Source: Albidovulum sp. bin36 (GTDB lineage Bacteria; Pseudomonadota; Alphaproteobacteria; Rhodobacterales; Rhodobacteraceae). From it: a DNA stretch of 64,000 nucleotides. This document shows positions 18,441 to 28,069 of the stretch, in pieces. Each line of letters starts with the position of its first letter. Within the stretch, counting starts at the first letter, position 1. The DNA is taken from NCBI GenBank assembly GCA_002238565.1, contig MPMP01000008.1, positions 20,211-84,210 on the forward strand. The letters run 5' to 3'. The notes beneath the pieces are model-generated. The model was not told the DNA's origin. It worked only from the letters and a program-made list of their open reading frames with translations, and did not search any database. A program made the translations under genes and the position numbers.

Positions 18441-18585
18441 TCGGAGTGGTCGCGGGTAAAGCGTTATTGACACGACGGAATTGTCAATCAATAGTTCCCG
18501 TTTAAACGGTTGCTTTAAAGACGGCCGAGATGAGGCGCGGTTAGTTCAACTGACTGTCTTGGATTCCAACGCTAGAGTGTGAAAT

Positions 18586-19758
18586 ATGAAAACCACAATC
18601 CAATTTACAGGTCGGTCGCTCGTTGTGCTTGCCGCCGCTTCGGTTTCGGCGTGCGGCGGAGGCGGGTCCGGCCCGGCGCCGGTAATGAATGCGCCTTCGG
18701 CGCCGATGGTCGCGGGCTACGATCTAAGCCTTGGAACGCCGTCTACGGAAGAGGCCGCGCGAAAGGCGCTCTTCGGAGGCGTATTCGAAGGGCTGCCGTA
18801 TTATTCTCCAGACGAAGAAAAATTCGCCGACGTGAGCGCGGCGAATCAGGAACTGAATTCGGAAATCGAGTATTTGCCTGTAGCCGCGTACGACACTCGA
18901 GCGGACAAGGCATGGGAGCTGGGATGGACCGGTAAGGGCGTCAAGGTTGGAATTTTGGACTATTTCAATTCAAACAATACAATAGATTCTCACGGCGATT
19001 GGGTTTCCGTCGTGATCCATTCGGTCGCGCCGGAAGCCGAGCTCGGTTTTGAAAGATTGGATGAATATCCTAGGAGAAGCGCCATTTTCAACCAGTATGA
19101 AGCAGGCAGAAAGTTTGAAGAAAGCGGCTTCGACATTATTAACAATTCTTGGGGAATATTCAGATTCACTCGTGATTCCGACGGTAACGTCACTCCATCT
19201 GAACTCGAAGATTTCGATCAACTCGCTTCCGATTTCGCGGAGCAGCTAATTCAAGAATCTTTGACCGACGACGATGCCGACGATGATCGCGAAAACGTGC
19301 TGTGGATATACGCCGCGGGGAATTCCGGTAGGGTTTGCAAGCCTCGAACAGTCGACTACTGCAATTTTTTCGGTGCTGTCGAGATCGAGCTCAATGAACG
19401 CGACTACACGGGCGTAAATCAATTGATCTGGGTTGGAGCGCTCGAGGACGAAGATAGCGAGGAACTCGCCGAATACAGTCTCGAAGCGGGACAATTGGCG
19501 AGCAGCTTCATTGTCGCGCATGACGATGTTCTGGCTATTGGCGATGCCGCCGGAACGTCGTTCGCCGCGCCGAGAGTTTCAGGCGCCGCCGCGTTGCTGA
19601 GGCATAAGTTTCCGAACTTAAACGGCGCCGACCTAAAGCAAGTGTTGCTTCAGACCGCGGAAGACCTGGGACCTGAAGGGGTGGACAGCAAGTTCGGCCA
19701 TGGAAGGCTGGATCTGCTCAATGCGCTGAGTCCGCAAGGATCGCTTAGACCGAAATGA
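18586..19758 (+). CDS. subtilisin-like (S8) serine protease lipoprotein
   Basis: The 390-residue protein begins with a lipoprotein signal; the lipobox ends at Cys23 (VSAC), followed by a flexible GGGGSGPAP linker. The S8 triad is complete: Asp125 in VGILD, His136 in DSHGD and Ser325 in GTSFAAP, with oxyanion Asn246 in AAGNSG. The histidine motif is unusual, DSHGDWVS in place of the common HGTHVA. A mature lipoprotein anchored in a cell membrane and facing the periplasm or exterior is expected. Its stop overlaps the start of a small lipoprotein gene (ATGA), so the two are likely co-expressed. Substrate unknown. Confidence 0.9.
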   Translation: MKTTIQFTGRSLVVLAAASVSACGGGGSGPAPVMNAPSAPMVAGYDLSLGTPSTEEAARKALFGGVFEGLPYYSPDEEKFADVSAANQELNSEIEYLPVAAYDTRADKAWELGWTGKGVKVGILDYFNSNNTIDSHGDWVSVVIHSVAPEAELGFERLDEYPRRSAIFNQYEAGRKFEESGFDIINNSWGIFRFTRDSDGNVTPSELEDFDQLASDFAEQLIQESLTDDDADDDRENVLWIYAAGNSGRVCKPRTVDYCNFFGAVEIELNERDYTGVNQLIWVGALEDEDSEELAEYSLEAGQLASSFIVAHDDVLAIGDAAGTSFAAPRVSGAAALLRHKFPNLNGADLKQVLLQTAEDLGPEGVDSKFGHGRLDLLNALSPQGSLRPK

Positions 19759-20093
19759 AAGCCTTCGCCTGGATAGCTTTTCTGGGAATTCTCGCGGCCG
19801 GATGCGGTCACATCCCGCCCGGCAAGGACTCGGGTGCAAACCTGAATACGGAGGCCGAGAATGCTCTGTATCGCGGATGCCGAAGCGATATCGAAAACGG
19901 AGATGATCCGCGGTGCGGAAACGGCAGCTCGTCGCCTAATCCAAGTGCTGTCGTTCCGATGCCGCCCTACGGCGGCAGAAATTCCCCACTGACGCGAGAA
20001 TCGCTTGAGAACGTTTGCTCTGGCGAGCTGAATTGCTTGGAAGGATTCGTCATCGAGCGAATCGAGGAATCGGCGAAAAAGGGCGGCGGCTAA
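19755..20093 (+). CDS. small cysteine-containing lipoprotein, unknown function
   Basis: A 112-residue protein with a short signal peptide and lipobox LAAGC (Cys at 17). The mature part has paired cysteines (YRGC, PRCG, ENVC, ELNC) and a low-complexity PNPSAVVPMPP segment. It overlaps the protease gene by four bases and its stop overlaps the convergent gene at 20090. No family was recognised. It could be a partner, inhibitor or chaperone of the protease; that is inferred from translational coupling only. Confidence 0.75.
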   Translation: MKAFAWIAFLGILAAGCGHIPPGKDSGANLNTEAENALYRGCRSDIENGDDPRCGNGSSSPNPSAVVPMPPYGGRNSPLTRESLENVCSGELNCLEGFVIERIEESAKKGGG

Positions 20094-20641
20094 AACCTAT
20101 AGGCGATTCTGAATTCTATGAAATCTCGAATTTCGCTTTTCTTTAAAATGCCGCCGCCGACCGCATCGACCCAAGCCAGGCCCGTGCCGCAATGAAATTC
20201 ACGGTTGAACTTGTCGATGCAGGGCTTTTCCGAAATTTTGCCGCCGATTTTCAGAACGTGGTGGCTGCCGAAGTAGAATCCGAAATTCCCGAAATTGCGG
20301 GTATAGCCAATTCCTAGCGAAAGAAGGGGGCCGGCGACGAACAGCGCGCTCTTATAGCCCGCATCGAATAGGAAGGGGATGATGACATCCCCTCGGTTGG
20401 CTATCGGATACGAAAGTATTCCTTCAAGATGGAAATTCGGATATTCGGGCTTATAGAATTCGCTTACGTCGAACGCTTGGCCGTTCAAGGCCGTAAACCG
20501 CCCGTGCCATACCTCCGACTGTACATAGTTCGCCGAACCGTCCAGCTTTTCCAGGACCAGGCTGCTTTCTGAAATCGCTGCGGTCGACGACGCGATTAGA
20601 ATCGCGAATGACCTCAAGAGGCAAATTTTCCACTTCAACAT
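20090..20641 (-). CDS. predicted outer-membrane beta-barrel-like protein
   Basis: From ATG 20641 the product is 183 residues. It has a signal peptide (LLRSFAILIASSTAAIS) and then alternating strands with glycine and aromatic residues (LSLGIGYTRNFGNFGFYFG), ending in RIAYRF. A C-terminal aromatic residue is the usual barrel-insertion signal. Two cysteines (CIDKFNREFHC) could form a disulfide. An upstream in-frame ATG would add a charged, unlikely leader. It converges with and overlaps the lipoprotein gene by four bases. No named family was recognised. Confidence 0.6.
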   Translation of the reverse strand: MLKWKICLLRSFAILIASSTAAISESSLVLEKLDGSANYVQSEVWHGRFTALNGQAFDVSEFYKPEYPNFHLEGILSYPIANRGDVIIPFLFDAGYKSALFVAGPLLSLGIGYTRNFGNFGFYFGSHHVLKIGGKISEKPCIDKFNREFHCGTGLAWVDAVGGGILKKSEIRDFIEFRIAYRF

Positions 20642-21135
20642 GCCCGAGATTTCGGTCGAAGCGCATTTCAATTCAATTCTCTGCCTTCGAAGCTTCGTCG
20701 ACTTGCACTTAAAGTCATTCCGCAACACTAGCAATCCGCGGCTTTCGAGTTCGTGTAGCTATAAAATATTGCAATGGCGCGCATTTATACCGGAATCGTA
20801 TTTGCGCCGATAAAGTGACATTGTTTGCAAGAAAATCCAGTCGATAGGGAGCATCCCGTCGATGGCGGGCCGAAAGCGCAGGAACTCGCCAAAGTCGCGC
20901 GTTTATAAGTAACCGCCGACTCGCCCGCTTTCCTTTAGCCGGGCGACTCGCTCGCTTCAGAGTCAGCCTTTTTATCCAAGCCAATAGGATTTGCCGTTCG
21001 AATTTAAGCTTCAGATATTTTTGGGCTTCGCAAGATGGCGAATAAGGGAAGCAGGATATCAATGGCTCTGCCGAGTGCCGGAAACCGGGTCGCGCCGAAT
21101 ACTTTGAAGCCTTGAAAAAGTTGCGCGAGCGGCAG
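20642..21135. other. gene-poor stretch
   Basis: No supported gene is seen between the barrel-like protein and the aminotransferase. The open frames here are low-information and have no domain signature. The promoter of the barrel-like gene should lie at the left end. Confidence 0.45.
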
Positions 21136-22509
21136 TTAAGTCTGAATTCCCGACAAGGCGTCTTCGATTCCAAGCGACAGTTTGTCGAAGAGCTCATCCA
21201 GCTGCAAATCCGAGAGTATGAAAGGCGGGCACAATATAACGGAATCGCCCAGGGGCCGGCAAATAAGGCCGCGGTCTTCGCAGGCGCCGGCTATGCGCTC
21301 GGAGATTTTCAACTCGCTCGGAAAACTTTCCCTGGTCTCCTTGTCCGCAACGAGTTCCAGAGCGCCCATGAACCCGGCGACGCGAACTTCACCGACATGG
21401 CGATGCGCCGCAAATTCATGCATCCTTTGATTGAATTGCGGCGAAAGGCGTTTAACGTTGCTTAGGAGCCCGCCGTTAAGGATCAAGTCGATCGCCTCGA
21501 GCGCAACGGCGCATCCCACGGGATGGCCGGATGCAGTGAATCCATGCGGAAATTCGTCGCTGCCTTCGCTCGCGGCCTGAACCCGGTTCGCAAGGCTATC
21601 GCCAAGGATCACAGCCGCGAGCGGAAAGTAGCCGCAGGTTAGATTTTTGGACGAAATGATTGCGTCCGGCTTAAATCCGTAGGATTCGCATCCCCAGATG
21701 CGTCCGGTTCTCCCGAAGCCGCAAATGACTTCATCCGCGATTAGCGGAATTTCGAATTCCGACAGAATAGCCGCGACAAGCTTGAAATACCCTTCGGGCG
21801 GAGGAATTACTCCGCCCGCGCCTAGAACGGGTTCCGCAAAAAATCCGGCGATTGTTTCGGCGCCCTCCCGTCGAATAACGTCTTTCAATTCGTCGGCAAG
21901 CCGCCGCGAGAATTCGCGCTCCGACTCGCCCGGCTCGGCGAACCGCCAGTAGTGCGGGCACGAGAGATGAATGAATCCGTCGAGCGGCAAGCCGAAATGC
22001 CGGTTGTACGGCTTGCCGGTCATCGAGGCGGCGACAGCGGTAACGCCATGATAGCCGCCGGATCGAGTCAAAATTTTTCGACGATGCGGAAAACCTTCGA
22101 ACCCGTTCGCTAGCCAGAGGATTTTGACCATCGTGTCGTTGGCTTCCGAACCGGAACTGCAGAGGAACACCTTCCCCGCCTCGAATGGAGAAACTTCGAT
22201 CAGCTTTTCGCCGAGCGCGACGGCCTGGTCGGGTATCCGGCCGAAAAACGAATGGTATCCCGGCAACCGTTCGAACTGGCGCGTCGCCGCTTCGGCAAGC
22301 GCGGAATTCCCGAACCCGGCAACCATGTTCCAAAGGCCCGAATTCGCGTCGAGAAATTTCCGGCCGTGAACGTCGAATACGTAGGGGCCTTCGCCTCTCT
22401 CCAGGACCGCGGCGCCTCGCCGGGAAAGGATTTCCAGATCCGTGAACGGGAATAGCGTATTTCGAATCGCCCGCGCTTCCCAGGAATTGGCTTGTTCGAC
22501 GTATTTCAT
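21136..22509 (-). CDS. class III PLP-dependent aminotransferase
   Basis: The 457-residue protein is an omega-amino acid transaminase-type enzyme. SSGSEANDT (about 118-126) binds the cofactor phosphate, Asp259 in IADEV contacts the pyridine nitrogen and Lys288 in SSKNL forms the Schiff base. GGYHG and GFGRTG are further family marks. Likely amino donors are beta-alanine, 4-aminobutyrate, putrescine or taurine, with pyruvate or 2-ketoglutarate as acceptor. It stands alone on the minus strand downstream of tRNA-Met, so context does not narrow the substrate. It is full length and intact. Confidence 0.9.
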   Translation of the reverse strand: MKYVEQANSWEARAIRNTLFPFTDLEILSRRGAAVLERGEGPYVFDVHGRKFLDANSGLWNMVAGFGNSALAEAATRQFERLPGYHSFFGRIPDQAVALGEKLIEVSPFEAGKVFLCSSGSEANDTMVKILWLANGFEGFPHRRKILTRSGGYHGVTAVAASMTGKPYNRHFGLPLDGFIHLSCPHYWRFAEPGESEREFSRRLADELKDVIRREGAETIAGFFAEPVLGAGGVIPPPEGYFKLVAAILSEFEIPLIADEVICGFGRTGRIWGCESYGFKPDAIISSKNLTCGYFPLAAVILGDSLANRVQAASEGSDEFPHGFTASGHPVGCAVALEAIDLILNGGLLSNVKRLSPQFNQRMHEFAAHRHVGEVRVAGFMGALELVADKETRESFPSELKISERIAGACEDRGLICRPLGDSVILCPPFILSDLQLDELFDKLSLGIEDALSGIQT

Positions 22510-22708
22510 GGTGTCGGCAGTCCGCGGAATTTTTCTTGATCATAATTCGCGCCGCGCCATGGCGCAATGGCGCCGGATTCGAAGCGGCTTTTCTTTGAAG
22601 CTCCGCAAGTGGCCTCGGTCTCGGAAAGGAATGCGGCGAGCGGTCCTCGAACTCCGAGATCGCGCAGGGCGCAAGCAGACGGCGAATTCCGGGGCGGGTT
22701 CGAGTGGG

Positions 22709-22785
22709 TGGTAGCGGAGGAGGGACTTGAACCCCCGACACGCGGATTATGATTCCGCTGCTCTAACCGACTGAGCTACTCCGCC
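22709..22785 (-). tRNA. tRNA-Met (CAT), elongator type
   Basis: The reverse strand folds as a complete 77-nt cloverleaf with encoded CCA. The acceptor stem begins GGCGGAG, the D-arm is GCTCAGTCGGTTAGAGC, the anticodon arm is GCGGA-ATCATAA-TCCGC with CAT as anticodon, and the T-arm is GGGGGTTCAAGTCCC. The sequence closely matches alphaproteobacterial elongator tRNA-Met; a lysidine-modified Ile tRNA is less likely. Confidence 0.95.
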
Positions 22786-23071
22786 GAACGGAATTGGCCA
22801 ATAATGGAAACTTCGGATTCGGTCAAGGAACCGCTGCGATTCCGAACCGAAAAATTTGCGATTCGGGATTTCACGCATTCGATCGCCTGCAATAAATTTC
22901 GGCTCAGAATTGGCGTGCCGCGCGATTCGGCGTCGTGGATCCCGGCTAAGCGATGCCCGGCGGCGCGGAGCTGCCGAATGCGGATTTATCGCAGGTTGCG
23001 CGACGACCGGCCGTCGAGCCCATGCGCGAATTTCTTCCCGAATGGGAGGCGGGCGCTGGAACCGCGCGGTT
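22786..23071. other. intergenic stretch upstream of tRNA-Met
   Basis: No gene is supported. The tRNA promoter should lie in this interval, reading leftward. I see no integrase or attachment-site repeat next to the tRNA. Confidence 0.4.
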
Positions 23072-23824
23072 TTAGCAGGTGTAGTTCAATGCAAGCCTGC
23101 CGCCATCAATAAAGATTGTTTCCCCCGTAATGTAGCTTGCCTTGCTAGACGCAAGGAATGCGACGACTTCGCCGACTTCGCGCGGCAATCCGGCTCGCCC
23201 AAGCGGGGTTCGGGAAAGGAGCCTCTCTATCGCGTCCGGATGGTCGTTTATGCCCGCCATCATTTCCGTATCGATTGCCCCCGGACCCACGGCATTCACC
23301 CGGATGTTGTGGGGGGCGAGAGCAAGCGCGGATGCTTTCGTGATTTGAGCTACGCCGCCTTTCGAAGCGCAATAGGCAGGGATGGAGGGTATCGCGACTT
23401 GGGCGTTGACTGAGGACATGTTTATGATCGATCCCTCGATCCCGTGCCGAATCATGGCCCTCGCGGCAATTTGCGTAGCGGCGAACACGCCGACAAGATT
23501 GACATCCAGGACTCTCCGGAACGAGTCTAGATCGTAGTCGAGAAACTCTCCCGGGAGAGCGATTCCCGCGTTGTTGACAAGCGTCCCAACCGGGCCGCGG
23601 CTAGCCTCGACTTTCTCGAACAGCTCCTGCACGGCGGACGGGTCGCCCATGTCGCAGACGTAGCCGACTGCGGATCCGCCAAGTTTTTCGGCTGCTTCGG
23701 CGGCGCCGTCGCCGTTGATGTCGGCGAGAATCAGCGAATGTCCGTCTTCGCTAAGCGCTTCGGCGCAGGCGAAGCCGATGCCCTGGGCGCCGCCGGTTAC
23801 CAATGCAACGGGTAGATCGTTCAT
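23072..23824 (-). CDS. SDR family oxidoreductase
   Basis: A 250-residue classical short-chain dehydrogenase. TGGAQGIG lies at residues 10-17 and NNAG at 84-87. The catalytic residues are Ser137/138 in NMSSVNA and Tyr151-Lys155 in YCASK. Asp in LADIN at the end of the second strand favours NAD over NADP. The ATG at 23824 follows GAGGAAA; longer in-frame starts overlap the upstream gene. It lies 10 bases after the hydantoinase B-type gene and is probably the last gene of that operon. Substrate is unknown, but an alcohol or hydroxyacid made from the hydantoinase product is plausible. Confidence 0.9.
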   Translation of the reverse strand: MNDLPVALVTGGAQGIGFACAEALSEDGHSLILADINGDGAAEAAEKLGGSAVGYVCDMGDPSAVQELFEKVEASRGPVGTLVNNAGIALPGEFLDYDLDSFRRVLDVNLVGVFAATQIAARAMIRHGIEGSIINMSSVNAQVAIPSIPAYCASKGGVAQITKASALALAPHNIRVNAVGPGAIDTEMMAGINDHPDAIERLLSRTPLGRAGLPREVGEVVAFLASSKASYITGETIFIDGGRLALNYTC

Positions 23825-23834
23825 TTTTTCCTCC

Positions 23835-25481
23835 TCAGGGTTTGAATCCATAGCCTCGCTTGGCTTCTTCCAAAGAAATGTATTCGCCGTCCACATCGTG
23901 ATTGATCGCAGCCGGATCGCGATTGCCGGGAGACCCGAGTCCGCCTCCGCCGGGCAGGGACAGCCGTAGCCTCTGACCGTTTTTCACGAGTTGCCGTCCC
24001 TTGGAACGAAGCTTCGTTCCGTCCGCCAATTCAACGACTCCCGCGCGGCCCGGCTCGCCTCCGTCTCTGCCTCTAGCCGGGTTGTCGACGCGATCGAACA
24101 TCGCGTTGAACCAGAACTCGTACCCGTTCCGCGGTTCGATTTCGACAATCTGGCCGAGGCCGCCGCGATGTTCTCCGGCCCCGCCGGAATCCTGCCGAAG
24201 TTCTTTCCGCCATACTGTAATAGGTCCGACCTGCTCCGTAGCCTCAACGCTCATCGTCGAGACGCCGGAAGGAAAAGCCGTTGCCGAAAGACCGTCCGAA
24301 TCCGGCCTCGCGCCGGTTCCGCCAGAATTGAACATCAGGATTTCGCGCGCGGGAAGCTTGCTGTCCGGATCCGCAGCTCTAGCCGACATCTGGATATTCC
24401 AGAGCGCGGAGGCCCCCTCCGCCGGAACTTTGCCCGGAAGGGCGAAATAAAGCGCGCCAAGAACGACATCAGGGATGAAATGGCCGAGAACATGACGAAT
24501 CGAAACCGGCGCGGGCCGCTTCGCGGCTAGAATGCAGCCCTCCGGCGCCGTTATCCTGAAAGGAGCGAGTGCGCCGGCATTATTCGGTACGTCGGGGGCT
24601 ATGGCGCATTTTAGAGCGTAGCAAGCGTAGGCGCGCGTGTAGACCTCCGGGACGTTCACTCCGAGGGAGCTCGTGCCGCTAGTGCCGGAAAAATCGGCCG
24701 ACAGCTCTTCGCCCTCCACGTCGATTCGGATTTCCATTTCCACCGGACGGTCGTAGCCGTCGACGCGCATCCTGTTTCGGTATGTTCCGTCCGGCACTTT
24801 CGATATGGCGTCGAGAGTGGCGATCCGACTTGCCTCGACAATGTAGTCGGCGAGGTCCGAGATATCGCTGATCTCGAACTCGTTCAGCATTTCCTTTAGC
24901 CGGCGCGCGCCCGCCTCATTGCAAGCGGCAAGGGAATACATGTCGCCGACCGTCTGGTTCGGAGTGCGGACATTCGCGCGAACCATCTTCAAGAGCAGGG
25001 AGTCTACCGATCCTCTTTCGGCGAACTTGCAAATTGGAATTTGCAGCCCTTCTTCGAAGACCTCGTGAGCGTCGGGCCCGAAACCGCGTCCGCCGATGTC
25101 GACAACATGCGCCGTGCACGCGAAAAAGCCTATGTGGCCGCCATTCCAGAATACGGGAGTAACCATTGTCACATCGTGTAGATGCCCGGTTCCCATCCAC
25201 GGGTCGTTCGTAATGTAGACATCGCCGTCGAAAATGTTTCGCGGCCCTATCTCGCGTTCGAAGTGCGCGACGCTTTCAGCCATTGCGTTTACATGCCCGG
25301 GCGTTCCCGTAACGGCCTGAGCCAGCATTCGGCACTTGCGGTCGAACATCCCCGCGGAAAGGTCGCCCGCTTCTCGGACGCTCGTCGAAAAAGCAGTCCG
25401 AACGAGAGTCGCGGCTTGCTCTTCAACCACGGCGATGAGGCGATTCCACATGATTTGAAAGTCGATCGCGGTCGGATTCAT
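23835..25481 (-). CDS. hydantoinase B/oxoprolinase family subunit
   Basis: The 548-residue protein belongs to the HyuB/N-methylhydantoinase B/acetone carboxylase alpha family. Typical landmarks are EEQAATLVRTAFS near the start, GDVYITNDPW and TGHLHDVT in the first third, and GGGGLGSPGNRDP at the end. The ATG at 25481 overlaps the hyuA-type stop by four bases, so the subunits are made together in 1:1 fashion. The complex hydrolyses a cyclic amide with ATP; candidates are N-methylhydantoin, hydantoins or 5-oxoproline. N-methylhydantoinase would feed sarcosine to the soxBDAG enzymes encoded 32 kb away, but this is speculative. Confidence 0.88.
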   Translation of the reverse strand: MNPTAIDFQIMWNRLIAVVEEQAATLVRTAFSTSVREAGDLSAGMFDRKCRMLAQAVTGTPGHVNAMAESVAHFEREIGPRNIFDGDVYITNDPWMGTGHLHDVTMVTPVFWNGGHIGFFACTAHVVDIGGRGFGPDAHEVFEEGLQIPICKFAERGSVDSLLLKMVRANVRTPNQTVGDMYSLAACNEAGARRLKEMLNEFEISDISDLADYIVEASRIATLDAISKVPDGTYRNRMRVDGYDRPVEMEIRIDVEGEELSADFSGTSGTSSLGVNVPEVYTRAYACYALKCAIAPDVPNNAGALAPFRITAPEGCILAAKRPAPVSIRHVLGHFIPDVVLGALYFALPGKVPAEGASALWNIQMSARAADPDSKLPAREILMFNSGGTGARPDSDGLSATAFPSGVSTMSVEATEQVGPITVWRKELRQDSGGAGEHRGGLGQIVEIEPRNGYEFWFNAMFDRVDNPARGRDGGEPGRAGVVELADGTKLRSKGRQLVKNGQRLRLSLPGGGGLGSPGNRDPAAINHDVDGEYISLEEAKRGYGFKP

Positions 25482-27559
25482 TTGCTCGCGTCCTTGCGCT
25501 CGATCAGAATGGAAGCATCCTCCTGGATTTCGGCTGCGAATGCGGACGTTACAATCGTCGACGTTTCGTCTTCTACGATAATCGCCGGGCCGTCGATCAA
25601 ATGCCCCGGCGCCAAGTCGCGCCGGTGGAATTCCGACGCGGACACGCTTCGGCGCCCCGCAGCTTCCCTTATGTCCCGCTTGCCGGCGGCTGCAATCCGC
25701 ATGGTCTTCGCGCGCCGCCTTACCCTGTCGACGGGCGGGATGTCCGTTGAAACGGTTAGCGACCAATTGGTGATTTCAACCGGAAGGTTCTCGATTGTAC
25801 GCCCGAATAGTTCCGAATACGATTTCTCGAAGGCTTCAATAATCGCAGATCGGTGCGCATCTTCGAATTTTCTGAAACCCAGGCGCACCGGTATTTCCCA
25901 TCCCTGGCCCGAATACCGCATATGGGCGACAAGGCGCGTAAAGGTTCGGGTGTCGCCTGCTCCTTCTTCGACGAATGAGCGAGCCTCCGATTCCATCGAT
26001 TCGAGCGCCGCGTTAACTGCGCCGGGATTGAAATCGTCCATTCGCTGGAACTGGCCGCGCGCCGCCTCGTAGCTGAATGGCGCGCGAAGGAACCCGATCG
26101 CCGAACCGACCCCGGCTCCCGGCGGTACGATAATCCGTGAGATTCCAAGCTTTTCCGCAAGCCGGCACGCATGCAGCGGCGCGCCGCCGCCGAATGCGAT
26201 TATCGTGAATATGCTTAAATCCCTGCCGTTCTCGATCGCGTGGGCGCGCGCGGCATTCGACATGTTCTCGTCCACCATTTCCGAAACCGCGAAGGCGGCC
26301 TCCTGAACGGTCAATCCGGAAGTGCTCCCGAGACGCGTTTCAATGGCTTCAATGGAAAGCTTCGTGTCGAGCGGAATCGCTCCGCCGGAAAAGCCATTCG
26401 GGTCGAGCTTGCCCAGAACTAGATTGGCATCGGTGACGGTAGGCTCGGTGCCGCCGCGCATATAGCAGGCGGGACCCGGTTCGGAACCGGCGGAACGCGG
26501 CCCAACTTTCATGCGTCCTATCGAATCCACCGTCGCGACCGATCCTCCGCCCGCGCCGATTTCGACCATTTCCACGACCGGCGCGGAGATGACCATGCCG
26601 GAGCCTCTTTTAAATCGATAGGTTCTGGCGACCTCGAAAGTGGCAGCGGTTTTGGGAGCGCCGTTTTCAACGAGGCAGATCTTGGCAGTCGTTCCTCCCA
26701 TGTCGAAACTAACGGCCCCGCCGATGCCGTGCGCCCTGGCAAGCCCCGCTGCGAATATTGCGCCGCCCGCCGGTCCGGACTCTAGCAGGCGCACCGGGTT
26801 TCTCGCCGCCGTTCGGAGGCTGATAAGGCCGCCGCCGGAATGAATAATCAGTATCGGGGCTTTTACGCCGGCATTGCGAAAGAGTTGCGATAGCTCCTCG
26901 AGGTATTCCGCAATCCTGGGCCTAACGTAAGCGTTGGCGACGACAGTATTGAATCTGGGCAGCTCTCGCATTTGCGGCGACACCGCCGACGACCGGGAAA
27001 CCGACATCCGCGGCGCTGCCTTTTTCAACGCCCGCTCCATCATGATCTCGTGGGATTCGTTCGCATACGAATGTAGAAACCCGATCGCGACCGATTCGAA
27101 TCCCCCTCCGGCAACCCTTGCCGCCATTCGGTCGGCTTCTGCCTTTTCGAGGGGAAGCAAGACCTCGCCATCCGGCCCGATTCTTTCCCGAGCGGTGAAA
27201 CGGTGCTTCCTAGGCACAAGTGGAATTGGCAGCTTGAGGCCGATATCGTACTGCTCGAACCTGTTTTCCGAACGCATCTCAATGACGTCTCTGAATCCCC
27301 GCGTCGTTATGAATGCGGTCCTAGCTCCTCGCCGCTCGATTAACGAATTCGTAACTAGCGTCGTGCCGTGGATAACCTGTTCGATGTCGGAAAGCTTGAT
27401 ACCGGAGCTCTCGGCTACGGATCTAATGCCCTTCAGGGTAGCGGCTGCGGGACGGTCGGTATCCGTCAGCACCTTGTATGTCGACAAGCCGCCGGGATGA
27501 TCGAGCGCCACGTCCGTAAACGTTCCGCCTATGTCGACGCCGACCCGGATTCGCGTCAT
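25478..27559 (-). CDS. hydantoinase A/oxoprolinase family subunit
   Basis: The 693-residue protein is the HyuA-type partner. It begins with the acetate-kinase-like phosphate motif RVGVDIGGTFTDVALD, has THE HGTTLVTNSLIERRGA segment in the N-terminal domain, and SFDMGGTTAKI as the second phosphate-binding loop. It supplies the ATP-binding half of the cyclic-amide hydrolase. It heads a three-gene minus-strand operon with the B subunit and an SDR. The gene is full length and intact, with no sign of decay. Confidence 0.9.
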   Translation of the reverse strand: MTRIRVGVDIGGTFTDVALDHPGGLSTYKVLTDTDRPAAATLKGIRSVAESSGIKLSDIEQVIHGTTLVTNSLIERRGARTAFITTRGFRDVIEMRSENRFEQYDIGLKLPIPLVPRKHRFTARERIGPDGEVLLPLEKAEADRMAARVAGGGFESVAIGFLHSYANESHEIMMERALKKAAPRMSVSRSSAVSPQMRELPRFNTVVANAYVRPRIAEYLEELSQLFRNAGVKAPILIIHSGGGLISLRTAARNPVRLLESGPAGGAIFAAGLARAHGIGGAVSFDMGGTTAKICLVENGAPKTAATFEVARTYRFKRGSGMVISAPVVEMVEIGAGGGSVATVDSIGRMKVGPRSAGSEPGPACYMRGGTEPTVTDANLVLGKLDPNGFSGGAIPLDTKLSIEAIETRLGSTSGLTVQEAAFAVSEMVDENMSNAARAHAIENGRDLSIFTIIAFGGGAPLHACRLAEKLGISRIIVPPGAGVGSAIGFLRAPFSYEAARGQFQRMDDFNPGAVNAALESMESEARSFVEEGAGDTRTFTRLVAHMRYSGQGWEIPVRLGFRKFEDAHRSAIIEAFEKSYSELFGRTIENLPVEITNWSLTVSTDIPPVDRVRRRAKTMRIAAAGKRDIREAAGRRSVSASEFHRRDLAPGHLIDGPAIIVEDETSTIVTSAFAAEIQEDASILIERKDASK

Positions 27560-28069
27560 TTTTCCCGGTCCCCGGCAAGCGAATTATCGTTCAAATGCAA
27601 TCCCGTCATCCATGGCAAAGATTCCCGTGGCGGAGGCGTTCGCGAGAGGCGGCTTGAAATTGCAAGCGTTTGTTCCAATATCGGACCCTTGGAGCGACCG
27701 GCTTTGAATTCCTTCGAATTGCCTTAAATTCGGCAAGAATGGAATACGGGAATTTCGGCGCGGCGCCCGGCGGCGCAACAATATTCCGCCGAGAGCGATT
27801 GCGGCCGGATCGCGTTCGCTCGCTGAAAGATTGAGAAATTGCCGAATGCGAGCTCTCGGCTCGAATGCGCGACACCATGAAGCGGCTGCGCCGGATACCA
27901 GTCCAGGACCGAGGCCGGATACGGAAATTGGCCGAGGCGGATGCCGCCTATGTCGGTCCATAAGGCTTGCCGGATCGGACCATGCGACGATCCGAGCACG
28001 CGAACTTGCGTTCATCCTGATCGTAGGTCAGTGTATGGCATCACTGGCCAAATAAATCGAAAGTGTGGC
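27560..28069. other. intergenic stretch between divergent genes
   Basis: This 510-bp gap lies between the start of the hydantoinase operon (leftward) and the rhodanese gene (rightward), so it should contain both promoters. No coding frame with a recognisable domain was found in it. Confidence 0.4.

Noticed and set aside
22680..22752. Short frame ending EEGLEPPTRGL next to tRNA-Met
   Set aside because: This peptide is a known artefact of reading antisense through tRNA genes.
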